Shown here piece after piece: positions 1 to 12,199 of a DNA stretch of 64,000 bases. Position 1 is the first letter of the stretch, and each line of letters begins with the position of its first letter. The notes under the pieces were generated by a model. The model saw only the letters and a program-made list of their open reading frames with translations, was not told the origin of the DNA and ran no database searches. The translations under genes and the position numbers were made by a program. The stretch lies in NCBI GenBank assembly GCA_003024785.1, contig PUQB01000164.1, forward strand, positions 402,657 through 466,656. Direction: 5' to 3'. This DNA comes from Selaginella tamariscina. Taxonomy: Eukaryota; Streptophyta; Lycopodiopsida; Selaginellales; Selaginellaceae.

Positions 1-248
1 TTAAAAATGTTAGAAAACACAAAATAATATATATTAAAAATTCTCGGGTACAACCATAACCCTATCTTACAAGTAGGTAAATCAACCAAGGAACAACTTA
101 TTATGAGCCACACATAATCTTTTTATTTTAAAATATGAACACTGTATAGTTTTTGGGAAAATACAAAAATAATATCTTGGGTAGGATTATAACCCTATTA
201 TATGAATAAGGTTAACAAACAGTTATTATAATTGAAAAGAATGAATTG
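1..248. other. AT-rich flank, no gene seen
   Basis: No coding potential is visible. The first 45 bases resemble, in inverted orientation, an AT-rich stretch at about 28505-28560 (shared core ATTAAAAATTCTCGGGT). This may be the edge of an older repeat into which element D1 inserted, but the match is short and AT-rich. Confidence 0.3.
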
Positions 249-1560
249 TGTCATATTTTTACTATGACTTTTATTTTTATTTTGGAGTTGACTGTTATTA
301 CTTATTGAACTATGTTGACAAACTCTAGATGTAGTAAGAAATATCTCTGCTTCACTTCGGTGTTTAGGGGCTTAAAAAACTTTAAACCAAGGTAGCATTT
401 ACATTTTAGAAAATTCTTATCCTTTTTCTGTGTCTTGGTTGGGTTATTAATTAATTTTGGTGAGTTCGATATGAATAAAAACAGCCCAAACCTACCCCTT
501 AAGTTAGGGTTTAATTAAACTCACCAAGTATATTCTCATTAGAAATGAGATTTTATGTTAGCCCACTTTACAAATAGGAAAATAGAAGAGCCTTTATCAT
601 ATATATTAAGTAGGATATATAGTGAAAGTTCATGAGTTCATAACTAAACTCATCATTCTTCTATTGGTGTAAGCTCTAATTTGTGTCGTTAAGGCACAAC
701 CCTTTGTTGTGCCATTTCAACTTTTAAACAATAGGGGTACGTCTCACCTTTGGGGTAGCTTGTCTTCGGCCTCCTCCTCCACATCAAGTTAGGTGTAACA
801 CTCACAACTAAGTAGGACACATCCGTGTCCTTGTCCAATTGTGGCTGTGAGATCTTGGTTGACATTTTCTTTACCAAGTTTTTAAGGGTTCACATAGTGG
901 TTTTAGAGTTGACATTTGAAAGCCATGTTCGTGGCACATGATGTAACACTTTAATTTATTGAGAGACAATGTCAAATGAAGATGTGACACTAAGCTAGAT
1001 AGCACACAGCCCGAGGCACACCCTTTGGAATTGTCTCATGGGCTCAACGTCAAGGGGTTGGATACTCTAACAAACAAACATGCTTGTGTTTACATTAAGT
1101 GTTAAGCCTTGGGCATCAGCTTAAAGGAGGTTAGGTCTTGTGATTGGGTATGGTAATGGCACACGTGGCTAGGGAGTGTTCTCCTTAAGATCTAAGGGTT
1201 AAATGACCTAAGCTCTTTAGTAAGAGCCCTTTTCGTGAAGCACTCATGAGGTCATGTACTTAGAGTTTTTTAAATTTAGCCTTAGAGAGTTTGCTTTGTG
1301 TCCTCACTAAGTACTAAGGTATGACTTGACCACTCAAACCCTTAGGGGCTAGTTGTGGGTTAGGGTTAAATGAGGATGATTGCTCAAAGGATAAATGATA
1401 ATGCCTTAGCATTGTCATGAGGGTATGTGTGAAACACATCTCCTTGGTGGGGTTAGGACATGAGCCTATCTAAATCTTTTGGGACAGGATCGTAAAGTAT
1501 ACTTAAGTTATCTTTTGGAGTTTGGAGGGTAGTCTTTCTAAGGGACTTAAGGTAAGACCC
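249..1560 (+). mobile_element. Element D1: left part of the 5' LTR (non-coding LTR family D)
   Basis: The segment begins TGTCATATTTTTACTATGAC, matching the LTR start of the second copy D2 at 19029 and 24095, and follows the D2 LTR almost to its end, where element A interrupts it. The last five bases (GACCC, 1556-1560) are the left target duplication of A; the right copy is at 14195-14199. The LTR resumes after A and ends at about 14347. No protein is encoded. D1 is the oldest visible layer of the nested pile and is more diverged from D2 than the two D2 LTRs are from each other. Its left boundary rests on the D2 alignment, because its 3' LTR has not been found. Confidence 0.75.
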
Positions 1561-2393
1561 TATTATAGCCTAAATAAGGGAATAATATTTATGTATTTTT
1601 ATTATGTTCAAATAGAACGTCTACTACAAATCTTTTTCATTTGCCACCACAAGTAGGACATGGAACTTTCACTACTTGTTCATAAAGTAATTTTTTAACA
1701 TTTAACTCCCACTCAAGGCTCTTCAAATATTGTTGTTTTTCATTCACCTTAAGTGGAGCTTCACTACTTGGGACTTGTACACCTAATTGCTCTCATATAC
1801 TTTGTTTCTTAAATCCATTTTCCTTCACACACCTCTTCTTTGTTGTTAATAAATGTAACATATACTTGAAATCAAAATATTTCACATATTCCTTTACCAA
1901 CCTTAACTTCAGTCAAGTGTATCTCCTCAATAGCATATCCAAATTGCATGAACTTAAACTCTCTAAAATCCTCTCAACAAGCTTTATAACTTCTCTGAAA
2001 GACTCCCCATCGAAAGACTTGTTCATGTGCCACCTTTTTCACCCTACTCAATCTAATATATTTCCACACAAAAACATCTTTTAAACACTTTAAAGACGTA
2101 CATGTCATATATAAACATTTTCCTACTCATGGATATAATTTCCAAAACTTTTCAAAAAATTACCCAAGCAACCTCCAAGAATATTTTAGGAATAGTCATA
2201 TATAAAAAATATTCTTTGTGCAAATTTATACCACCAGCTTATTAGAGATTATACTCTGCTTATTTGGATTGATTAATCATGCTTAACTTAAAAACAAAAT
2301 AAAACAAAAAAATAAACATAAAAGCTCAAGTTATTCCTAATATTTTTAAAATAAAAGAAAATGACTAAAATGGCAAAAAAAAACTCATCTACA
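1561..2393 (-). repeat. Element A 3' LTR (intact, 833 bp)
   Basis: This is the left LTR on the plus strand and the 3' LTR of the minus-strand element. It aligns with 8731-9369 and then, after B, with 14136-14194. About 140 bases present here (roughly 2206-2345) are missing from the other LTR, which dates a deletion to after the insertion of B. Confidence 0.8.
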
Positions 2394-2407
2394 CTATCCC
2401 CCACTAA
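2394..2407 (-). promoter_or_regulatory. Element A polypurine tract
   Basis: Read on the minus strand the bases next to the 3' LTR are TTAGTGGGGGATAG, a purine-rich tract in the place expected for plus-strand priming. This supports both the orientation and the LTR boundary. Confidence 0.65.
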
Positions 2408-2469
2408 ACCATTTTCTCCCTTGGAAAATTAATTTTAAGGTGAGAAATATTTCTTAATCCTTGCTCCAT

Positions 2470-3357
2470 TTACCCGAGTAGATAAAGAGTTACCTTGAAG
2501 GTCTGCTAGTTGAATAAACCATTCTTAAACACTTCTCTACCACGTATGGGCCTATCCATCTCATTCTTAGCTTCCTAGATGCTTCTAATACTTGCTTTTA
2601 TATAATAAAACTTGTTGAATGCCTTCTACTTTAAATGCTTGTCATACCACACCTTTTTGCGCTTTTGTAGAGTCTCATGGGCCTGAAAAGTAAGCAATCT
2701 CTTCTCATCCAATTGCTCAAGCTCACTCAATTGCTCTTGCAAGCTCCCATCCCAATCCAACTTCTCATGAACTGCAATCCTCAAGGATCCATGTAACCCC
2801 ATAGTGCATCATATAATTGCTTATCCCAATTACTCCTAGAAGCATTCACTATCTTAGCTAGGATACCACACAAGGTCTTCTTCGTCCTCCACATGGCCAT
2901 TAGCTCATGGGTGAAATGGTGTAGACCTTATGTGGGAGACTTCATACAGCTTAGTAAAGGCAGCCACAGTATCATTGATGAAGTGCATACCATGATTACT
3001 CACTAACTCAAGAGGGCATCCAAACCGTGTGATGATATTCTCATACGAGAATCTAGCCACATCAGTGGAATTGTCTATCCAAAAAGCTCTAGCTTATGCC
3101 CACTTAGTAACATAATTTGTAACTACTAAGATGTACATGTTTTGAGCTACATGTGTGTGATGAAACGGCCCAAGAAAGTCGATTCCCCACTTCTCAAAGG
3201 GCAACACAGGTACAATCAAATTAAGTGGCATCAAATCTCCATGGGTTGACCTTCCCACTCTCTGGCAAGTATCACAATGCTTGACATACTCTGCCACATC
3301 ATGGTATAGATTTGGCCACCAATAACTAGTTTTTAACATGTCCAAAATGGCTTCCAT
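2470..3357 (-). pseudogene. Element A integrase, broken
   Basis: An open stretch at 3094-3357 encodes the zinc-binding region (spacing like HCDTCQRVG) followed by the start of the catalytic core (WGIDFLGPF). Homology continues in broken frames to about 2470. The second catalytic motif reads SNHGMHF where a functional enzyme has an aspartate in place of the asparagine. Several in-frame stops lie downstream. The C-terminal part keeps a coiled, lysine-rich tail (QAHETLQKRKK) typical of this group, and I see no chromodomain. This is a dead copy. Confidence 0.75.
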
Positions 3358-3708
3358 ATGGTGAATCTTGGCAAGAAGAAACCTTCATGTGGTAACACGC
3401 ACCATTGTAACACCCCATCTCTCCCAATCCTATACAATTAAGGTGTATCATGTGCTTTGGATCACCAATCATTTCTTATTTGCCCTAGAATATCTCTCTA
3501 GATATTCCGCTAGAGCTAAAAAGTATGTCACGTCAGCTAGCCAATTGAATACTACTTCCACAACAAATATATCTGTAAAGAACACACCCACAGCTACCTC
3601 TCATGTTCGCAACCTAGAGGGATGATTAATTGAAGCATGTGATTTGCCAAGTTTCACAACTATGTAAAAATCAAACTCTTGCAAAAGCAAGAGCCACCTG
3701 GTGATCCT

Positions 3709-4083
3709 TCATGTCTTACCCACAAGGAACACACTTTGCATTGAATACACCAAACTAAGACCTTCTCTCTCTGTAGCTAAATAGTTACACTCAGTAGCAG
3801 ACAACTGATAGTTGGCATAACACACAGGATGCTCCCAACCATCTACACCAAGCTGAGCTAAGATACTTCCTATAGTATAGTTGGACGCAACCACATGCAC
3901 ATGGAACTCCTTGTCCCATTGAGGTGGTTGCAACATTGGAGCAGTCATCAAAGCCTTTCTCAGCTCCTCAAAAGTAGCATGGCAATTTTTGAGTCCACAG
4001 GAATGGATATCTTTCCTCAATAACTTGGTGAGAGGCAAACATTTGTTAGCATAGTACCGAATGAACTTACGATGGTAGCCCAC
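3709..4083 (-). pseudogene. Element A RNase H region of pol, fragment
   Basis: The stretch begins with the RT connection region (GYHRKFIRYYANKCLPLTKL) and runs into the RNase H fold (FEELRKALMTAPMLQPPQWD, then ATEREGL). This order is standard for Ty3/gypsy pol between reverse transcriptase and integrase. The frame ends before the domain is complete, consistent with degeneration. It belongs to the same pol gene as the RT fragments at 4347-4841. Confidence 0.75.
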
Positions 4084-4086
4084 ATG

Positions 4087-4841
4087 GCCAAGAAAAGCTT
4101 GTAGCTGTTTGACATTCTCTGGAGGTGGGAGCTGCTCAATAACACCACCTTAGCTGGGTCTATAGCTTGGCCTTCCCCAGAAACCACACGTCCAAAAGTA
4201 TGCCATGGGTCACACCAAACACACACTTACTAGGATTTAAAGAGATACCATACTCAATGCAATGCTGTAAACATTTCTCCATCTTCTATATGTGACTATC
4301 TATTATACTATACATAGAGAAATCATCAAGAAATATCTCCATGAAGTCATGGAGATAATCTTGAAAAGTCGCAGCAACCACACGCTAGAAGGTAGCAGGA
4401 GCATTTTCCATGCAAAACAGCCCCATTTAGTAACAAAAGCAATCTTCTCCACATCCTCCTTAGAGCAATAGCCACTTGATTATACCCATTGTACCCATAG
4501 GAATAAAGCTCATGCCCTTCTACACTGTCAAGTACCATGTTTGTAAAAGGTACTGGAAACCCATCCTTCACTATGGCATCATTAAGCCTCCAAAAATCCA
4601 CACACACACAAAACTTACCATTCTTCTTAGGCACAATCATGATGGGAGAGAGCCATTATGTCCCTTCCACTATGACAATAAAATTCACTGCCAAAAGCGC
4701 ATCTATCTCTTCACGAACAACCTTGGAATAATTAGGGTTCATCCTATATGGTCTATGTCTCACACTTGTATGCCCTATCTCAAAACAATCCAATGCATGC
4801 AAAGCTTTTGAGAGATCCCATTCATCTCCTTGTAAGTCCAA
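4087..4841 (-). pseudogene. Element A reverse transcriptase, fragments
   Basis: Two open pieces (4656-4841 and 4347-4640, minus strand) encode the RT N-terminus (NPNYSKVVREEIDALL) and the fingers-palm region (VPKKNGKFCVCVDFWRLND), which match the usual VPKKDGKWRMCVDYRRLN pattern. Frameshifts separate the pieces, and the region carrying the catalytic YxDD motif is not open in one frame. Together with the RNase H and integrase pieces it defines a minus-strand Ty3/gypsy pol. Confidence 0.75.
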
Positions 4842-6188
4842 GTAAAAGCTTCTTAATAGGTGATGAAAAGCTTATAATAATGTTCCTTCTCTGTGCTTGG
4901 TAGTTGAGAACCAATTTGGCACAAGCTTGGGATTTGCCCAAGTTCAACTTTTCCACAACAAGTTCCTTAATGTACTTAGCAACCTAGGAATTAACTAGCT
5001 CTTCCTTCAAGAGAAACTCTCCCTCTTCACACTTGGAGAATCTTGAAGGATACTTAACAAAAATTACAATCAAATTCTCCTTCATAAGAGGCTTCCCTTC
5101 CTTCTGGATGTCCCTCTAAGGTTGCATATGCAAGGATTCCCTCTGTTCTATAGTAGGATTCTCTTGAACTTCAAATTGCACCACAATTACCCTTTTTCGA
5201 CATTGATTGTCACCTTGATTTGGTCGAGCTGAAACATAATACTCCACTTTAACATCACTCAATTCTTTCATATTGAATTTCTCATCTACTTGGATCCGTT
5301 TTTGGATCTCTTATACACAAAAATCTCCTTGGTTGCAAATAGTGCAACATTTACCACACATGAGCAACTGTTATTTCCACTTCTCTTACTCCTCCAGTAG
5401 ATTTATCTCTTTAAAATAGCTGGTTGTATTGCAAGAGAGGTATTATGACACTCTAATCTTGCCTCTTGGTGCTCAATTGATTGGCTGCTATCCGCATTTG
5501 ATCTCATGCTACGGAAGGAATCTCAGCTTGCACCATATAACAAGAAACATCTTGAGTTTTTATTGCACTCCTCACACACCCGTGAGCACGCATAATGGTT
5601 CCAGTAGGTTGAAGAGAATTCAAGAGTACTACCATCCTTTTAGTAATTATGCAAGCCATTCCGAGCCACTACATCACATGAGCTCTCAAGAATGACCTCT
5701 CACTCACTCGGAGCACACTCAGGGAGTCGCTCAACCACCTATTTTACAGGTAAAATCCTGCCCTATAACCATGTTTTTGAACTAACATTTGTTTTGAAGG
5801 AATGTGAAACTAAACCATATATTACAGCTTCAGAAAATGAAGTGACTATATGATCCTCTTCTCTAGTAACATTCTTACCAAGGGGAATTGGTAAAATTGC
5901 AACCATATAAATTTTTCATGAAGACCATGATGTAATACAACCTGCAACCTATTACAATCCATAGCAACGGCTTGGTTCAAATCAAAATTGGAAGTATCAT
6001 CACAGTAAGGCTATTTGGTGAGCTTATCATAAGGGGAAGCAACCGCAATCACTACTGCTACTTCTTCCTCTTCCTCAACCAAGCTACACTCATCCCATCA
6101 CTCTCAGAACTAGAAGTAGTACTAACACCTTCATCATCTTGTCTGTTTGGAACCATTGGATTAAAATTGTGTAAATGAACTTGCACAC

Positions 6189-6593
6189 CTACTCATATGT
6201 TACCATCTCCAATGTGTATCCTACATGTACACCAATCATGTACTCTAGAAGCTTGCCACAACCATGGACGTCCAAGTAATAATGGATAAGTGAACTTGCC
6301 ATGCTCACTACGCAAGACACAAAGTCTATGAAGAATTTGATACTAGCTACAATTGTCTTCACTGCAATAACCAATCCAAGAGGTTGTACATGTCTTTGGT
6401 CTGCCATTTGTACCATGAAGTGGGCTGGTACAGGTTCTGGTAATTCCAACTTCTTATATATATGATCTGGCATAATATTAACTCTTAAACCTCCATCTAT
6501 AGTATAGTCTTTAATCAACTTATCTTGTATTTTCACATCAATGCATGGAGCAGACATATCAACAATAAGTGGCCATGCTGAGTTTACCACCAC
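6189..6593 (-). pseudogene. Element A aspartic protease region
   Basis: This is a retropepsin-like stretch with the active-site region reading TIDGGLRVNIMP, where a functional enzyme normally has D-S/T-G, followed by a conserved flap-like segment (VQMADQRHVQPLG). It lies between the gag fragments and pol, as expected. The altered active-site triplet and adjacent stops suggest it is inactive. Confidence 0.65.
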
Positions 6594-8350
6594 TTCCTTG
6601 TGCCACGTAAAGCTATACTTATAACCTTACAACATGCAGGTGCTAGTTCCAGTAGTTGATTGAATGTAATACTTGGATGCTGGTTCTCTAAGTTTGCAAG
6701 TATATCATATGGTACCTTAGACTCCAAGTTAAGCACACGCTTAAACTTCCTCTGTTTTCTCTGCAGGTTGCTCTCCACGTGGTCATCCATCTCCTCCATA
6801 ATTGATGGAATATCCATAGGTCATGGCAGCACATGCATTTTTTGGATCTTCAAATCCATTGTTGGATTCCAAAGGAATATTCTAGAACTATATTTATTAT
6901 GGAATCTCATGTTCTCACTTGTAAGGGCAAATCGGCTTCCCTCCTTTGATTCCTCCTCACTTGCTCTAATTCCATAGCTTCCATTAATATGATTTGTGAA
7001 TCAATGATACTCCCTTTCCCTTCTCTACAATTGATGCTCTGTGTGCAATAGATAATCAATGTAGACAATTCTCTTGAGCATGAAGTCATATTGCTCCCAA
7101 TTGCCCAAACCCTCGTCAAGCTGTGAGTATCAACTGATCTGTGGAATATGTAATACAATATACCCCATTCCTTACAGCAATAATAGTGTGGGACCTCCTC
7201 GGCATTGTAACACCTTGCTGGTTTAAAGAACATTGGAGCTCAATTGCATAAACTGGAGGTACACTGGCCAAGTATGATTGCACTTGATATCTATGGTATT
7301 GTGTGGTGTTACTATTGCAGGTTGCATGACAAGTGCCCAAGGTATCTGCAAACCAGTCTAAAGACACATTCTCCAACATGTTGTGCTCTACCTTGCAAGT
7401 AGTAGACACTTGTGGCATGATTACTATGCCCACATACCTTGCACTACCTTGGAGGAGTTAAGCTTGCAAGAGTAGGACAATCTACTAGGAGATGTCCATA
7501 ACCCTTGCATCTCACACCAAACATTGGTACGTTCCTTCACTTTTTGTGGTCGACACTCCATTTTGATTTGTAAGTTAGACATTTGCTTAGTGAGTGCTCC
7601 AAGGATATCTTCCTTCAAATTAACAAGCTCTGAACAGGTCACAATAGCATTGGAATTGGAGCTAGAAAATGGTTATGGTATTGTAGTCCCCACAAAGGTT
7701 TGATGCCTTGCTATAATCCAAGTTCCCAAGACAGAAGTTGGCGGTCCTACTATTGACAGTAGACTCAATGCTCCCACCACTATACCCACTGGAATAGACA
7801 ATGAGTAGAATCGGATGTGATACCCCCCCACTGTAGGTAGCATTGTATGGTGAGGTTGTGCACGTTGTGTGAACAACTTAGCTTGTTCCCAATTAGTTGC
7901 ATGTCTAATGGCCTCTAACAAGTTCTTTGGACTCTAGATATGAACATGGAAAGCAAGCTCTTTTTGATAGCCCATCCACAAAGTACTTCACATGTTCAGT
8001 TGGAGTTGAAGGATAATACTTCTTGAGTAAGAGGGATTGGAATCTATTGATATAGCTTTGGAGGCTCTCTACTAGAAGCAACTTGATATAACTTAGCTCA
8101 TCATTGATTCTCTCAGCAAAGCCCACCGATCTAAAGTGATCTTAGGCAGACTTAAGTGCTGGCCAAGAGATGAAAGAAGCATTCCTTTTAGAAACTTCTA
8201 GTCATTTAGCAACCCCTTCATTCAGTGTACCTGGAAAAAGCCTAAGCCTTTCTACATCTAAAGCTTATTGATTAGTTCTGCTCACATTAAGGAATGTCTA
8301 CATGGATCACCATTCCCATTGAACACATGGTACTTCATCCATGTGAGCCT
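6584..8350 (-). pseudogene. Element A gag region, degenerate
   Basis: The clearest piece is at 7905-8126 (SLQSYINRFQSLLLKKYYPS), which resembles the retrotransposon gag core. Short open pieces downstream (7424-7642, 6584-6817) lie in the interval where the gag C-terminus is expected, but I cannot recognise a zinc knuckle in them. The rest of the region is frame-broken. Confidence 0.5.
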
Positions 8351-8730
8351 TGGAGGTGGACTAGTAGATGAATAACATGTAGATTAGCCATAGTAACCCT
8401 ATTGTAAAAGTAAGTTCCGAGAGGGTACAAACACAGAGATACTCGATGTGCCTTCCTCACTCTCCACACACTTAACAGTTCGTATTAAACCAATTGTTCT
8501 CATTGATCGTCAGTAAGTGCTAGCTGTGTCACAGCTCTCCTTGAATATTGGTTGTCTCTCTCTTTTCTTTGTAATTTATGTTCTACAGTTAACTCACCAG
8601 GGAACATACACTACTTTGCACAGAAAACCCGTGGATGGAGATAGTTAAGAATCTGTGTCTCCAAGCTTCTCTCCCACACCCAATAGCTTTTTGCTCATGA
8701 CTTGTAATGTCCCATCAACAAAACAAAAAA

Positions 8731-9369
8731 TGTTGTAGCCTAAAATAAGGAATAATATTTATAATTTTTATTAAGTTCAGACATAACGTTTATTACAGGT
8801 CCCTTCCATTTGCCACCACAAGTAGGACATGGAACTTCCACTACATACCCATTCAAGGCTCTTCAAAGATCATTGTTTTTCATTCACCTTAAGTGGAGCT
8901 TCACTTAAAGAGGAAGGGACTGTACACCTAATTGCTCTCATACAATTTGTTTTTTAAATCCATTTTTCTTTTGTCTATTTTTTCCATGAAATAAAATACA
9001 AGTATTTAACACTCCCAACCCAAAAAACTCTAAAAAAACTACTACATTTCCTTCATGCACCTCTCCATTGTTGATGGTAATTGCAGCATATACTTGGAAT
9101 CAAATATTCCATTGCCAACCTCAACTTTAGTCAAGTATATCTCATCTCCAAATTGCATGAACTTAAGTTTTCTAAAGTCCTCTTAACAAGCTTTACACTT
9201 CTCTGAAAGACTCCCCATGGAAATCTCACTCATTCACGTGCCACCTTTTTCACCTTACTCAATCTAATATATCTCCACACACTCACGGATATAATTTCCA
9301 AAACTTCCAACAATTACCAAAGCAACCTCTAAGAATATTTTAGGAATATTTAGGAATATTCATATATAG
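8731..9369 (-). repeat. Element A 5' LTR, left part (split by B)
   Basis: It starts TGTTGTAGCC and follows the intact LTR at 1561 until about base 645 of that LTR. It then breaks exactly where chromovirus B begins with its own TG terminus. The remaining end of this LTR lies at 14136-14194. Confidence 0.8.
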
Positions 9370-10010
9370 TGTACGACCCGATACAGGATACAGGATTCTG
9401 GATATATGATACAGGATACGAGATACAGGATATGCTTGCAGGATATTCCTATAGGATATACTACATGATATTCCTACAGGATATGCCTATAGGATATACC
9501 TAGAGGATAAGTGGTTGCATGCATCTAAAAGTGACTGTATGCATGCAAGGCTAAAACGAGTCCATGTGTCCCTTATGCCTAGATTAGCCCTTGGAGTTGT
9601 GAGCATAAAAGCCGACCTAATTGTTGTACAATCAGTTCCATCAACACCAGTCATCTACGATCATTTTGTTCTTGTCTTGTTCGTGTCTTGCTCCTTGCCT
9701 CCTGCTCTTGTCTTACTTCCGAATCCCCTTGTTCCTGTCTTGCTCCTGGATCCTGTCCTGCTCCTGTCTTACCCCCAGATCCTATCTTGTTCCTGTCTTG
9801 CTCTTGGATCCTGTCCTGCGCCTTGTCTTGCTTGGGTTCCTAGTTCCTGTCCTACTCCCTGTCCTACTCCTGAGTCAAGCCTTCTTTTCTTGAAATCCTG
9901 CTCTCTTCCTTGTTCTTGGAATCCTGCTCTCTTCCTTGTTCTTGGAATCCTGCTCTCTCCTTGTTCTTGGAATCCTGCTCTCTTCCTTGTTCTTGGATCG
10001 TGGCTTGACA
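9370..10010 (+). repeat. Element B 5' LTR (641 bp) with short internal repeats
   Basis: It starts TGTACGACCCGATAC and ends GTGGCTTGACA, matching the reverse complement of the C LTRs. The first 140 bases are a string of degenerate GGATAT/TACAGG units. The last 100 bases contain about four copies of a 26-bp unit (TCCTGCTCTCTTCCTTG and following, about 9894-9997) that are not expanded in C, which explains why this LTR is longer (641 versus 343-367 bp). A TATA-like CATAAAAG lies at 9604-9611. Confidence 0.8.
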
Positions 10011-10025
10011 GTTTGATAGTAACTG
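10011..10025 (+). promoter_or_regulatory. Element B primer-binding region (no tRNA match seen)
   Basis: The bases directly after the LTR read GTTTGATAGTAACTG and are nearly identical in element C. They do not begin TGG, so a conventional tRNA primer is unlikely. Their complement resembles CAGTTCCATCAACAC at 9633-9647, 28 bases after the TATA-like box. Confidence 0.45.
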
Positions 10026-10098
10026 CTTTCATAGCTTTCGGATTCCATTACTTTTTTTTTTTCCTTGATTCTTTTCCTTCGTTTTCCTTTCATAAATC

Positions 10099-11050
10099 AT
10101 GGTTGATTTTGAGCACTTTCAAAGCGAGACCAAATGTTGCTTCATGAGCTGCCACTTTGCGCCAAGTGGTCACCAATATGCAAGGTTCCATCGACGCGGC
10201 ACATGTAACTGTTGATGCATCCTCCAAGGCTACTGCACAGGCTCTCTCTCAAGCATCAGTGGTTTCCTCTCAATCGAACTTTCTTCGGAGCCGAAGATCA
10301 GCATGCCAGAAAAGTTTAGTGGCAATTGTGCCGATTTCCAAGGTTTCTGAATCAAATTAGGCTCTTGATCCGCATGCAACCACGCCGATACATGACTGAT
10401 GCACAAAAGGTTGGCCTTTTGGCATCCTTACTAACTAGATCTCCACGGGCTTGGGTTGCCCCCTTGCTGGAGCATGACGACCCATTGATGGAAGACTTTG
10501 AAGGTTTTGTGGCTGCCTTCGAAGCCTGCTTTGGAGATCCCATAATACTGTTCCGCATGCACGAAGTTACGAAAGCTCACCCAAGGATCCCAACCAGCTT
10601 CCGTTTATGCATCCGAATTTCAGCAACTTTGCACGAACATTCTGTGGGACGAGACTGCATTGATCGAACACTTCCGTTTTGGGTTGAGGGATGACGTACG
10701 GACCTTCTCCTTACGTTATTAGATGCCCAAACATTAACGGAGATCATGCAACAAGCCGTTCGCTGTGACAACCGTTTGTTCGAGTGTCGTCAGGAAAGAT
10801 CTTGTCAGTAGTTCCTGCAAACCAATCCTGCAGCTGTGGTACATGTTCCTGCAACACCTTCTGGAGTAGTTCCTATGGACGTTGAGAAATTCAAGCGTGG
10901 CTCTCTTTCGTTGCTGAGAAGCAACGTCGCCGCAGTGAGAACCTATGTTTGTATTGTGGTGAAGCAGGACACAAGGTGGCAGAATGTCCTATTAAAGCCA
11001 GGAAGTTTAAGACGTGTGAAGTTGAAGCTGAAGTTCAGTCGAAAAACTTC
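10099..11050 (+). pseudogene. Element B gag, frameshifted
   Basis: The start ATGGTTGATTTTGAGCAC corresponds to the gag start of C. The capsid-like region follows in several frames (10326-10694 is the longest), with the phrase LLIRMQPRRYMTDAQKVGLL shared with C. The zinc knuckle, reading LYCGEAGHKVAECP at about 10948-10990, has intact CX2CX4HX4C spacing. Frameshifts separate start, core and knuckle, so no complete protein is encoded. Confidence 0.75.
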
Positions 11051-11079
11051 AATGTTCACTTCGTCTAGGAGCCGCAAAG

Positions 11080-11484
11080 TTGGATATAGGTGCAGGCTCC
11101 ATTGGTGCTGCTCATACCATTCCATCACTCAAGTTTCATGTACACATTCATCTCAATAATCGAGAGCTCAAGGAGTTTGCCCTGTTAGACACTGGTGCAA
11201 ATGCATGCTTCATGGATGACACTTTTGCAACTCAACATGGCATTCCGGTGAAGTTGAAGCGTGCAGTTCTTGTAGAGGTGGCCGATGGTTGTCTGATTGC
11301 TTCTGGCGTAGTTACCCATGCTACCAAACCTCTCAATTGCAGTCATGGCGCATTTAACTGTTCGATTTCCTTCAACTTGATCAAGACTCGGTTGACTCCC
11401 ATCATTTTGGGCATGCCATGGTTCGTTATTGCAAATCCACAGATTGACTGGAGGTCTAGGACGCTCACGTTTTCCTCTCTGTAG
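11080..11484 (+). pseudogene. Element B protease region
   Basis: The open frame contains the retropepsin active site LLDTGANACFMDD, with the D-T-G triplet intact, and a following hydrophobic segment (ILGMPWF) typical of the family. It is cut off from gag and RT by frameshifts. The next 700 bases (11485-12180) are a proline/serine-rich spacer full of CCTGTA and TACAGG motifs. Confidence 0.75.
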
Positions 11485-12199
11485 CCAAGATCAATCATGT
11501 ACCTTCCTGCGTGCAGGATACATCCTTAGTGTCTGAGCAGTACAAGCTACAGGATTGACTGTGCCTGTTCCTGTATCAGTGTTGAAGACTCCTCCTCGAC
11601 AGGATTCACCTCATGTTAGTTCCTCAGCACATCCACCGGCTCTCTCCATTCCTTAAGTTTACGGATTCCTGTACAAGGTTTTTCCAATCCTGTATCAATG
11701 TCGAAGGTTCCTCCTCAACAGGATCCACCTCCTGTTGGTTCGTCAGCACACTCGCAGGCTCTCCTCACTCCTGTGCAACCATGGACTTCTGTACAGGATT
11801 CTTCCAATCCTATACACTCGTCAACATCCACACAGGTTTTCCCAATCCTGTCTCTTTCGTTACTCTGTTTCTTCCACCCCTAAGATCCTTCCTCTTTTTC
11901 AATCACAGTTTCCCCCTTCTCCTCTCCGAGTTCTTACCACTACCATGCATGAACTTGCCACTGATCCTACTCCTTTTCATCTTTTTGCCTTCCAAGTAAC
12001 TCCTCTACCTTTCCTATATCTGACTCCCCTGTTTTCAATCTCTGCTCCTTCTCCTCCTTCCTCCTTCTTCCCTACCATCCAAGTATCACTCCTTTCAGAC
12101 ATTTTGACAAGCACAAGGCTGCAGTTCTTCCTGTTCACAGGTCCTACGACTGTCTATTGATCTTGCGGAAGGAAAGACTCTACCGTTCGGACCGATCTA

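Noticed and set aside
9379-9515. CRISPR-like array of short repeats
   Set aside because: The GGATAT/TACAGG units are degenerate and have no unique spacers. They lie in a retrotransposon LTR of a plant genome.
9769-10147. Protein-coding frames across 9515-10147 on both strands
   Set aside because: They are translations of the tandem repeats in B's LTR and have no domain.
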